Shown here: positions 1 to 7,091 of the stretch, in pieces
Position numbering within the stretch: the stretch's first letter is position 1
Layout of the letters: the number at the start of each line of letters is the position of its first letter
Origin: an uncultured Acetatifactor sp.
Lineage (GTDB): Bacteria > Bacillota > Clostridia > Lachnospirales > Lachnospiraceae
Assembly (NCBI GenBank): GCA_910578215.1
Contig: CAJTPH010000001.1
Span: 152,355 to 213,124, forward strand
Length of the DNA stretch: 60,770 nucleotides
Direction: 5' to 3'
Program-made: the position numbers and the translations under genes
The notes under the pieces: generated by a model
What the model was told of the DNA's origin: nothing
The model's database searches: none
The model's input: only the letters and a program-made list of their open reading frames with translations

Positions 1-193
1 CCGGTCCGGCGCCGTCCTTCTGCGTCACTGCCGCCTCCTGCACGCAGACCGCCGTAAGCCCGTCCCCGGGAAACGAAAAAATGGCGCAGTCTTCCCCTAC
101 ACCTGCGCCGCTTAACACTTCCTCCCTTTTGGTTTTTATCTGTTTTAATACAGAGCGTTTCAAGCAAACCTCCGTTATCTTTCCAAGCTTCAT
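1..193 (-). CDS. AIR synthase-related (HypE-like) protein, 5' part only
   Basis: Partial gene: it runs off the left edge, so only the first 64 codons are visible. Translating the minus strand from the ATG at 193 gives MKLGKITEVCLKRSVLKQIK, then a KREEVLSGAGVGEDCAIF segment. This resembles the N-terminus of AIR-synthase/HypE-related proteins of clostridia, where a Gly-rich turn precedes the nucleotide-binding fold. A GGGAG-type ribosome site lies a few bases upstream. The gene starts 19 bp after the VanW-domain gene stops, so the two are probably co-transcribed. The exact reaction cannot be given: members range from hydrogenase maturation to unassigned ATP-dependent enzymes. Confidence 0.6.
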   Translation of the reverse strand, partial: MKLGKITEVCLKRSVLKQIKTKREEVLSGAGVGEDCAIFSFPGDGLTAVCVQEAAVTQKDGAGP

Positions 194-212
194 CCTTCTT
201 CTCCCTGAATCC

Positions 213-1664
213 TTATTCTGCAGCTGCCGCAAGTCTGGCTGCCACTTCTCTCACATGGCTCAGACTGCCTGTGCCTATGGCCGCCATTATCTCCTTGTAA
301 ACGGCTGGGTCAGACGTGGCCGTGCCCACCGTAACGCTTCCCTGCACCATATTATAGCTGCTGCTGTTTACCTGTGTACGGCTGATCTCCCTGCCGTCCC
401 TTGACACGATCTTCCAAAGCCTCGCCCTGTAGCCCACACGGGCTCTGCTGTCTGTGACCACATACCCCACCGGCTTGGTGTTATCCGCGCGTATGGCGTC
501 GGCGGGAGGATTTATGATCTCCAGAATCTCGCTTTCATAGCGCACCTCACGGCCCGCCTCCCTGTCCTCAACGCCATATATGTTAAAGGTTATCCTGTTG
601 TTCTCCGTATAGCCCTCTATGTAGACCGGATGCTTCAGGCTGTTTATAAACCTGAGGTCCTTTCCCGAGCCCTCCGCAATTGCTGCATCTGCGGAAACGC
701 TCACATAGGACACGGTCATGGAATGATTATAGCGCATGGTCACGTTCAGCTCCGCCAGAAGCACCGCGTTGTAAAGCGTTGTCGAGACCTGGCAGATGCC
801 GCCGCCAAGGCTGTCTACCACCTTGCCGTCTATAAACGAGCCCGCCATGAAATAGCCGTTTTCCCCGGTAAAGGGAGCAACCCTCTCAAAAGCCGAAAAT
901 TCCTCCCCCGGATAAAGGGTAACACCGTCTATCAGACGGCAGCCATTTTTAATATTCGCCGTCCTGTCTTCGCTGGAGCCGGAAAACGATGTGGTAAAGC
1001 TTCCCAGAATATCCGTTACACGGGACAGCTCCTCCGCGCTTCCCCTGGGCTCCTTCACCGTCGCCTCCAGCCTGATGACGCAGGGCTGATAGTCCCAATC
1101 CCCCGTCAGGCGTTCGTTTATAATGTCGATGGATTTCTCCACGTCCAGCACACAGCCGTTACTCCCCTCCACAATCCGAAACCCTCCGTTTTCACGGACC
1201 AGGGACATATTTACCGGCTCTATATCATATTCGGTACAGGCGGACGTCAGAAGCTCACCGATGACCTGCGGGTCAAGGGAAAGCTTTATGGGCAGTACAA
1301 GATTTTTATGCTCCAGCTCCTTGAGCTGCTTATAGCGCTTTATAAAATTGCCGCGTCTGCCGACCTCCAGCGCCTCCGTCACCAGCTCCGGGTTCGCCCA
1401 GGAAATGCCAAGCTCGCCCGCGGTTACGGCAACCCTGCCGTCCCCCACTGCCAGAAGCGTTATGGGCGTTTCCTTCAGGTCCTCCACAAAGCTCCCCACC
1501 GCCTGAAGCGCTTCCTCCTTCGTCATACCGGAAAGATCGATCTTTCCCGCATAAATGCCCGATTGGACAGTCTTGTGGTCCTCCCCCTGCGCCCCGGTCC
1601 CAATAAAAAGCGCACAGGCCAGCAATAGGGCACAGACACATCCTGCCTGCCATATTCTTTTCAT
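213..1664 (-). CDS. Secreted or membrane-anchored VanW family protein
   Basis: The protein has 483 residues. It has a Lys/Arg-plus-hydrophobic signal peptide or anchor (about residues 1-25), a region resembling the putative peptidoglycan-binding domain that often precedes VanW (about 40-200), and the VanW domain with GGGICQVSTTLYNAVLLAEL near residue 290. VanW proteins act in the envelope, but their biochemistry is unresolved; presence of one does not mean vancomycin resistance. I chose the ATG at 1664 over a GTG six codons upstream because GGAGG sits 5 nt before it. The gene is followed at 19 bp by the AIR-synthase-like gene. A TATAAT-like -10 lies at 1712-1717. Confidence 0.85.
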   Translation of the reverse strand: MKRIWQAGCVCALLLACALFIGTGAQGEDHKTVQSGIYAGKIDLSGMTKEEALQAVGSFVEDLKETPITLLAVGDGRVAVTAGELGISWANPELVTEALEVGRRGNFIKRYKQLKELEHKNLVLPIKLSLDPQVIGELLTSACTEYDIEPVNMSLVRENGGFRIVEGSNGCVLDVEKSIDIINERLTGDWDYQPCVIRLEATVKEPRGSAEELSRVTDILGSFTTSFSGSSEDRTANIKNGCRLIDGVTLYPGEEFSAFERVAPFTGENGYFMAGSFIDGKVVDSLGGGICQVSTTLYNAVLLAELNVTMRYNHSMTVSYVSVSADAAIAEGSGKDLRFINSLKHPVYIEGYTENNRITFNIYGVEDREAGREVRYESEILEIINPPADAIRADNTKPVGYVVTDSRARVGYRARLWKIVSRDGREISRTQVNSSSYNMVQGSVTVGTATSDPAVYKEIMAAIGTGSLSHVREVAARLAAAAE

Positions 1665-1711
1665 ACTTGCCTCCATTCTCACCGCATTTCTTAAGTTGGA
1701 GAATCCGCCCT

Positions 1712-1717
1712 ATTATA
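1712..1717 (-). promoter_or_regulatory. Possible -10 element for the VanW gene
   Basis: TATAAT on the minus strand, 48 bp before the VanW start codon. No good -35 box was found at the usual distance, so this is a weak call. The gene could instead be read through from the small membrane peptide gene upstream. Confidence 0.35.
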
Positions 1718-1806
1718 CCTATTACCAATCCCATAAGCCCTAAAGGCTTATTTTATCGCCGAATAGTTACATACCAAAGCTCCGGAAACAAGTCTCAATT
1801 GATTTA

Positions 1807-1911
1807 TTAAAATAAATATGCTACAGTAGAAATAATCATGGCGAGTATCAGGACGAAGATAATAACCGCCGATATCCGCTGCTTTGTCTTTTTATTATGC
1901 ATGTTAAGCAT
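1807..1911 (-). CDS. Small single-pass membrane protein (34 residues)
   Basis: Minus-strand ORF of 34 codons: MLNMHNKKTKQRISAVIIFV followed by a hydrophobic end (LILAMIISTVAYLF). It has a basic N-terminus and one membrane-spanning stretch of about 20 residues. GGAGG lies 7 nt before the ATG, which argues for translation. Short proteins of this type (KKxKxRIS plus one TM) are common and mostly unannotated in clostridia. Function unknown. It lies about 140 bp upstream of the VanW gene on the same strand and is divergent from the gene at 1999. Confidence 0.6.
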   Translation of the reverse strand: MLNMHNKKTKQRISAVIIFVLILAMIISTVAYLF

Positions 1912-1964
1912 GAGGAACCCTCCATCGTACTCCTGGCCGCGAACAGCCTCAGGGGTGAAAGCTC

Positions 1965-1981
1965 AATTGTAAAATACAATT
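1965..1981. promoter_or_regulatory. Short perfect inverted repeat ahead of the 1999 gene
   Basis: Arms AATTGTA and TACAATT (7 bp each) separated by AAA, ending 17 bp before the start codon at 1999. It could be an operator or chance AT-rich symmetry. Confidence 0.3.
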
Positions 1982-1998
1982 CTGAAAGGATATTATAT

Positions 1999-2622
1999 AT
2001 GAATTTAGTCTTTTTGGCAAGTTTTATTGCTCTTATTATAGTTATTTCCGCCACCATAAAAAAACAGGACAAGCTCAAGAAGCAGGCCGACGCAGAATTC
2101 TGGGCAAGGGAAAACCGTGCCAACTTTGTGCGCAATAAGCCTCTGGACGATCTGAACTACATCAAGATTCCCCTGGAGAGCTTTCCCACACACCTTTTAA
2201 ACGAAGACCCGAAGGTTCTGGAGTGCATCGATATCCTGGAATCCCTGACCTCCCAAAAGATTGTAAATCTCACCGGCTGGTCCAACACCGATTTGAAGCT
2301 GGAGTACGGCACCGGCAATATTTCCGTCCTGTCGGAATATGACCAGAATTACACCGTTCTGGTGCGCACCCTGCAGAAATGGGCGGATGCGCTGATCGAG
2401 GCAGGCAATACGGAGGAAGCCTCCGTACTGATGGAATTTGCCGTCAGCACCGGCACCGACATCGGACGCACCTACTATCAGCTCGCCGACTACTGGAACG
2501 CCAAGGGCAAGTGGGAACAGCTGGAACGGCTTATCCACAGCGCGGAGAGCCTGCGCTCCTCCAACAGGGAAATTATTATAAAAAACCTTCGCTCCCGCAG
2601 CATACTCAATATGAACGGCTAG
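1999..2622 (+). CDS. Membrane-anchored protein with helical repeat-like C-terminus
   Basis: The protein has 207 residues and I do not assign it to a named family. One N-terminal transmembrane helix (about residues 2-20, VFLASFIALIIVISA) is followed by a charged cytoplasmic region. The C-terminal half (about 95-195) reads like TPR helices, for example WADALIEAGNTEEASVLMEF and the segment after it, so a protein-binding scaffold is plausible. An in-frame start 34 codons upstream was rejected: it has no ribosome site and overlaps the small minus-strand gene. The ATG at 1999 has GAAAGGA about 8 nt upstream. The gene is convergent with the exonuclease gene. Confidence 0.7.
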   Translation: MNLVFLASFIALIIVISATIKKQDKLKKQADAEFWARENRANFVRNKPLDDLNYIKIPLESFPTHLLNEDPKVLECIDILESLTSQKIVNLTGWSNTDLKLEYGTGNISVLSEYDQNYTVLVRTLQKWADALIEAGNTEEASVLMEFAVSTGTDIGRTYYQLADYWNAKGKWEQLERLIHSAESLRSSNREIIIKNLRSRSILNMNG

Positions 2623-2639
2623 TGCGCCGAAAAATGCAG

Positions 2640-3359
2640 TCAGGCCGGCGCGCCGGGAGCCCTCCCGTACTGCGCCAGTATTTTGTCAATATGGCGGCTT
2701 GCCTCGCTTTTGGTCAATTTTTCAATTTCCAGGTCTAAATTTATTTTATGCTGTTGCGTCAGGCGATATAACCTTTCTATCTGAGCTCTCGTTGCCGGAG
2801 TATCCCTTTTCACCTTAAAATTCATGGGCTGGGGCTGAAACAGCGCCTCATCCTCCGAATAAAACCGTTCCGCCAGGTATTCATACAGAAGCGCTGTCGC
2901 CTCCGCGTCGGCAAGCGCCCTGTGCGCCTGATGGGGGATACGAAAATGCCCGCAGAGATAGCCCAGACTTCTGTGCTCTAAATCGGCAAGATACTTTCTG
3001 GCGATCTTCAGCGTATCTACCGCGTTTTTTTCAAAAGCCAGCCGGCTGTTTACCGCCGCCTTTTTCATAAAAGAGAAATCAAACAGTACGCTGTGCCCCA
3101 GAAGCGGCAGCTCTCCCATAAAGGCAAGGGCGTCCGAAAGGACCTCCTCTATATAGGGCGCGCAGGATAGCTCCCCGTCCGAAAGCCCCGTCAGCTCCGT
3201 AATCCTGGGCTCCAGCCTCCTGCCGGGATTTACGAGAGTGCTAAAGGTTTCCCGGCGCTCCCCGTCGATGACCCTGACCGCCCCTATCTCTATGATCTTA
3301 TCCGTCTTGGGATTTAAGCCCGTAGTCTCCAAATCTATGCTCACATACGACCGCATCAT
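2640..3359 (-). CDS. DEDDh-type 3'-5' exonuclease (DnaQ/PolC epsilon family)
   Basis: The protein has 239 residues. All DEDDh catalytic positions are visible: D9 and E11 in IDLETTG, D94 in LFDFSF, H146 and D151 in HRALAD. The exonuclease domain fills residues 4-165; the last 70 residues are a charged helical tail (AQIERLYRLTQQHKINLDLE) common in stand-alone clostridial homologues. The predicted reaction is 3'-5' removal of nucleotides from DNA or RNA, with a likely repair or proofreading role. GGAGG lies 9 nt before the ATG, and a TTGAGT-17-TATGAT promoter lies upstream at 3440-3468. The gene is monocistronic. Confidence 0.88.
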   Translation of the reverse strand: MMRSYVSIDLETTGLNPKTDKIIEIGAVRVIDGERRETFSTLVNPGRRLEPRITELTGLSDGELSCAPYIEEVLSDALAFMGELPLLGHSVLFDFSFMKKAAVNSRLAFEKNAVDTLKIARKYLADLEHRSLGYLCGHFRIPHQAHRALADAEATALLYEYLAERFYSEDEALFQPQPMNFKVKRDTPATRAQIERLYRLTQQHKINLDLEIEKLTKSEASRHIDKILAQYGRAPGAPA

Positions 3360-3439
3360 GTTTGCGCACCTCCGCTCCAGCCAGCTCCGCAGCTTCTGCC
3401 AAACCCGCTCAGACGGCTATTTGACATTTTCCTCCGTTT

Positions 3440-3468
3440 ATCATACACTATTATGCGGACAAACTCAA
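3440..3468 (-). promoter_or_regulatory. Promoter of the exonuclease gene
   Basis: On the minus strand, TTGAGT (-35), 17 bp, TATGAT (-10). The -10 box is about 80 bp before the start codon. Confidence 0.5.
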
Positions 3469-3600
3469 AGGTTTCTTAATTTAAAGGTGCAGCAAACAGA
3501 AAAGGAACCGATCGGAAAGTAATTGATTAATTTGATAAAGCAGTTTAGAATATATTCATTATAAGACTAAAAGAAACAGGAAATTTACAGGTGAAAAATT

Positions 3601-4989
3601 ATGTATGTATTTATATCCCATTCCTCCAGGGACGCGGAAAGTGCTGAGAAGGTTTGCGGGCTTTTGGAGAATGCCGGGCATACCTGCTTTATTGCCCCCC
3701 GGGACATTCCCTCCGGCAGGGAATACGCCCAGGAGATCATGCTCGGCGTCGAACGGTCGCAGGCGGTGCTGTGCATGCTTTCCGCAAGCTCCAACAGCTC
3801 GCCCCATGTCCTTCGGGAGATAGAGCATGCCGTCAGCAGGTCTATCCCCATTGTGGTATATAAGCTGGAGGAGGTGGAGCTGACCAAATCCATGGAATAT
3901 TTCCTGATGGCGCACCAGTGGATGAACCAGAAGGCGGACGACGATTATGATGCGATTGTAACATGCATCGACGCCCTGGAAGCGGATTCCGTCCAGAACA
4001 GCGCGGCGCAGAGCGCCCCCCTTCAGAACGATTCTGAGAACCCACAGGACGGCCAGGAAGACCCTGACCCAAAGCACAATCCCGTAAATAAGATGGCAAG
4101 GACGCTGGCTTATGTGGTACTGTCGGCGGCGGTGCTGGCAGCCGTAACGATTCCCATTGCCAGCCGAAAGAGAGCTCTCCAGCAGCAGGAATCACTGGCT
4201 CTGGGCGATACCGTCACTCTTGGAAGCTACAATAACGAGCCGATTACCTGGAAGGTGATACGCCTGTCGGCAGACAAGGGTACGGCAACCCTCATAACGG
4301 AGCACATTGTCACCATGAAGGCATATGACGCCGCCTCCAGCGAAAGGTACAACAAGGAAAACGGCAGCGACTACTGGCATTATACCAGCAGGGATTTCAC
4401 AGACAAGAGCCTTGAGGTAAGGGTGCGCGGAAACAACGACTGGATGAGCTCCAATATACGCACATGGCTGAACGCGGATACGCAGATAGTCGAATATAAG
4501 GACGCCGCTCCCGCAGGTCTCGCCATGTCAGAACTGAAAAACGGCTACGAAAACGAGGCCGGCTTTCTATACGGCTTTACGGACGCCGAGAAAAACGTGA
4601 TTTTGGAGACCCGTGTTGAAAATAAGGGGAATATTCTTACCCAGGACTCTCCTTGTGAAACCTCCGACAAGGTATTTCTTCTGGATCTCGACGAGCTGGA
4701 ATGGCTTGAGGAGGCGGACGTGAGCATATATGCAACGCCCACCCGGGCGGCGGTGGCTCAGGATAAGACCGGATGGTACGGCGCCTATTCTTTGGGCTAC
4801 GGCGTTGACAGCTATTTCTGGTGGCTGCGTGAGCCCGTGAAGGACAGCCCCAGCCAGTGCTACATAGTATCCAACGGCTTTACAGACGACCTTACAAAAA
4901 CCGAAACCGTAGGCGTGGAGGGCTTCGGCGTCAGACCCGCGATCACTGTGGACGTCCGGGCGCTGGAGAGCTTAAACGACGAAGACTGA
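3601..4989 (+). CDS. TIR domain protein with transmembrane segment and DUF6273 domain
   Basis: The protein has 462 residues. The N-terminal TIR domain (1-125) begins MYVFISHSSRDAESAEKVCG and carries CFIAPRDIPSG. E73 in HVLREIEHA aligns with the catalytic Glu of NAD-cleaving TIRs such as SARM1. An acidic Gln/Asp/Pro linker (130-162) and one TM helix (about 168-187, YVVLSAAVLAAVTIPIA) followed by RKR come next. The C-terminal 260 residues look like DUF6273: LGDTVTLGSY, WMSSNIRTWL, DKVFLLDLDEL, and a closing GVRPAITV. With TIR inside, DUF6273 would be outside. The gene is followed 51 bp later by a DHH phosphoesterase. Whether it cleaves NAD, signals or defends is not shown; TIR and TM calls are firm. 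Confidence 0.85.
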   Translation: MYVFISHSSRDAESAEKVCGLLENAGHTCFIAPRDIPSGREYAQEIMLGVERSQAVLCMLSASSNSSPHVLREIEHAVSRSIPIVVYKLEEVELTKSMEYFLMAHQWMNQKADDDYDAIVTCIDALEADSVQNSAAQSAPLQNDSENPQDGQEDPDPKHNPVNKMARTLAYVVLSAAVLAAVTIPIASRKRALQQQESLALGDTVTLGSYNNEPITWKVIRLSADKGTATLITEHIVTMKAYDAASSERYNKENGSDYWHYTSRDFTDKSLEVRVRGNNDWMSSNIRTWLNADTQIVEYKDAAPAGLAMSELKNGYENEAGFLYGFTDAEKNVILETRVENKGNILTQDSPCETSDKVFLLDLDELEWLEEADVSIYATPTRAAVAQDKTGWYGAYSLGYGVDSYFWWLREPVKDSPSQCYIVSNGFTDDLTKTETVGVEGFGVRPAITVDVRALESLNDED

Positions 4990-5040
4990 CCGAAAAATAA
5001 TGCGTGCCTGTCCATGCACCCAGGGAGGGAGAATCTTTTT

Positions 5041-6564
5041 ATGAAGCTTAGTTCTTTGGAAAAATACGAGGAAATCGTCATTCAAATACACAATTACCCG
5101 GATGCGGACGCCGTGGGCTCCGGATACGCGCTTTACCGATATTTCCTGTCAAGGAACAAGGAAGTGCGCCTTGTCTATGGCGGACGGTCAAAAATTACAA
5201 AAAGCAATATACTGATTTTGATTGACGAGCTGAAAATACCGCTGGAATACATAAATACGCCCGGGTTTTTCCTGGCGGCGCCCGAGCTCCTTCTGACTGT
5301 GGACTGCCAGTACGGGGAAGGCAACGTACAGCACATGAAAGCGTCCAATATTGCCATGATCGACCATCACAATACCGGCCGCGAATCGGACGACATGTGC
5401 GAGATCAGAAGCAACCTGGTAAGCTGCTCCACCATCGTTTACGATATGCTCAAGGCGGAGGGGTATGACGTCAACAGTGACATATCCGTCTCCACAGCGC
5501 TGTATTACGGGCTGTTTATGGACAGCAACGAGCTTTCCGAGGTGAGACATCCCCTTGAGCGCGATATGATGGATTTTCTGCGCGTCGACAACAAGCTGTT
5601 AAACCGTATTACCCACGCCAACTTCACCCTTGAAGAATTCGAGACCGCCGGCATGGCGATGCTCAGATATAATTATAACGAGAGCAAACGGCTTGCCATT
5701 ATTAAGGCAAAGCCCTGCGACCCAAACATACTGGGGCTGGTGGGTGACTTCGTCCTGCAGGTGGACAGCATAGACCTGTGTATTATTTATAACGAAAATC
5801 CCGATGGCTACAAGCTGTCCGTCAGAAGCTGCCGGGCGGATGTGACGGCAAACGACATGGCGGAATACCTTGTGGAGCAGGTCGGAAGCGGCGGCGGGCA
5901 CCTGTCTAAAGCCGGAGGCTTTATAGGCAAGGGCAGGTTTCAGGAAATGTACGGCGCCATGAGCATCGACACCTATATCTTTTCACGCTCGGAAGCCTAT
6001 TTTGACAGCTATGAGGTGGTTCATGCCGACGAGGGACTCAAAGACACCGGGGCATTTTCATTGTACGCAAAGAAAGACCATACCTGCGGCTATGTGAGGA
6101 CTCTGGACTTTCTGGAGCCAGGCATGGAATGTAAGGTCAGGACCTTCGAGGGAGATGTGACGGTAAAGGCCTCCGAGGATATTTATCTGATGATTGGCAT
6201 TCTGGGAGAGGTATACCCCATCAGGCGGGATAAATTTGAGCATAAGTACACCGCCGGGGATCAGCCCTTTTATATGGATTTTGAATATCCGCCCTCTGTG
6301 ATCGAGCTTAAAAACACAAAGAAATATGAGCTGCTCCCCTATGCAAAGCAATGCACCAGAAATAAGGAGGCTTATGTCTATGCCAAAAGGCTGGAGGTTC
6401 CCGTAAAGGTCTTCTCCAAATGGGATTATGAGAAGTATATGCACGGCGGTGTAGGCGATTATATATGCTATTCCATGAATGACCCAAACGACATCTATAC
6501 CGTAAAAAAGCAGATATTTGACGTGGTCTATGTTCCGGCGTCAAGTGACGGGAAGGATTTATGA
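5041..6564 (+). CDS. DHH/DHHA1 family phosphoesterase with C-terminal extension
   Basis: The protein has 507 residues. The DHH domain carries HNYPDADAVGSG near the N-terminus and IDHHNTG about 100 residues in. The DHHA1 domain ends with GSGGGHLSKAGG (near 285). These are the metal and substrate motifs of NrnA/GdpP-like enzymes that hydrolyse short oligonucleotides or cyclic dinucleotide products. About 190 further residues follow, including HGGVGDYICYSMNDPNDIY, which resembles a PGDYG-type module. NrnA-type proteins are usually about 320 residues, so this is a fused form. I chose the ATG at 5041 because of GGGAGGGAG upstream; an ATG nine codons earlier lacks a site. Substrate is inferred, not shown. 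Confidence 0.85.
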   Translation: MKLSSLEKYEEIVIQIHNYPDADAVGSGYALYRYFLSRNKEVRLVYGGRSKITKSNILILIDELKIPLEYINTPGFFLAAPELLLTVDCQYGEGNVQHMKASNIAMIDHHNTGRESDDMCEIRSNLVSCSTIVYDMLKAEGYDVNSDISVSTALYYGLFMDSNELSEVRHPLERDMMDFLRVDNKLLNRITHANFTLEEFETAGMAMLRYNYNESKRLAIIKAKPCDPNILGLVGDFVLQVDSIDLCIIYNENPDGYKLSVRSCRADVTANDMAEYLVEQVGSGGGHLSKAGGFIGKGRFQEMYGAMSIDTYIFSRSEAYFDSYEVVHADEGLKDTGAFSLYAKKDHTCGYVRTLDFLEPGMECKVRTFEGDVTVKASEDIYLMIGILGEVYPIRRDKFEHKYTAGDQPFYMDFEYPPSVIELKNTKKYELLPYAKQCTRNKEAYVYAKRLEVPVKVFSKWDYEKYMHGGVGDYICYSMNDPNDIYTVKKQIFDVVYVPASSDGKDL

Positions 6565-6664
6565 AGTCCCTTAAACAGGACTCAAAACTCCGCCTTATTT
6601 TCGCGAACAATGAGTGAAGCCGCCGTGCTTACAGCCAGCCAGGGACCTGCCTGGACAGCTGGGG

Positions 6665-6700
6665 AAAGCCCTGCCGCCTGCGGCGGGGTTATCGGCTTTT
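6665..6700 (+). terminator. Probable terminator after the DHH gene
   Basis: Nested hairpins: an outer stem AAAGCC/GGCTTT enclosing an inner GC-rich stem (CCCTGCCGC with GCGGCGGGG, one G-U pair), then TTTT. It lies just upstream of the thrS promoter and separates the two transcripts. Confidence 0.5.
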
Positions 6701-6712
6701 AAAGTCTGGGTG

Positions 6713-6741
6713 TTGACAATTTATAATGTGTGTGTTATTAT
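6713..6741 (+). promoter_or_regulatory. Promoter of the T-box/thrS transcript
   Basis: TTGACA (6713-6718), 17 bp, TATTAT (6736-6741). It directly precedes the T-box leader. Confidence 0.75.
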
Positions 6742-6747
6742 GCTTAG

Positions 6748-7010
6748 CAAGTTGACATTAGAAAAAGCGATGACGGAAACAAGTAGCATACTGATTGCAG
6801 ACAGAGAGAGCATCATTTGGTGGAAGATGCTTATGTGGATTGTATGTGAAAACCATTCCCAAGCTGTAATACCGAAAGTAGATGTAAGTATTACCGTATA
6901 CCTGCGTTAAAGGTTAGGATTTGATGGAATCCGAAGTTAAAAATTGAGGTGGAACCGTGCAAGCAGCACCCTTAAGGATACAGTAAATGTATCTTTAAGG
7001 GTGTTTTTTT
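6748..7010 (+). promoter_or_regulatory. T-box riboswitch leader (threonine, specifier ACC)
   Basis: The leader senses uncharged tRNA-Thr and controls thrS by transcription antitermination. Visible parts: the stem I distal region with AGAGAGCATC and a GGTGG loop near 6805-6830; the likely specifier codon ACC at 6852-6854, followed by a purine; a stem (GTAATAC with GTATTAC) at about 6866-6894; the T-box sequence AGGTGGAACCGTGC at 6947-6960; and the competing terminator at 6967-7010. The ACC codon matches the synthetase encoded downstream, which supports the reading. The rest of the 6565-7091 interval holds the previous gene's terminator and the promoter. Confidence 0.92.
6967..7010 (+). terminator. 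T-box-controlled terminator
   Basis: A 15-bp stem (CACCCTTAAGGATAC pairing with GTATCTTTAAGGGTG), 7-nt loop, then seven T residues. The 5' arm overlaps the region that pairs with the T-box sequence in the antiterminator form. Confidence 0.92.
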
Positions 7011-7091
7011 ATGAAAATGCTGCATTCTAATGTTAATTTAAAATACTAACCAAATTTTTGAGCAAAAATTTTCGAGAAAGGAAACAACAAA

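Noticed and set aside
630..1628. Plus-strand ORF of 332 codons
   Set aside because: Antisense shadow of the VanW gene.
213..1664. VanW as evidence for vancomycin resistance
   Set aside because: No vanA/B ligase, vanH or vanX is present; VanW-domain proteins are common in susceptible clostridia.
1728..1755. ATAAGCC/GGCTTAT hairpin followed by TTTTAT
   Set aside because: Terminator-like on the plus strand, but no plus-strand gene ends there, and on the minus strand it lacks a T-run.
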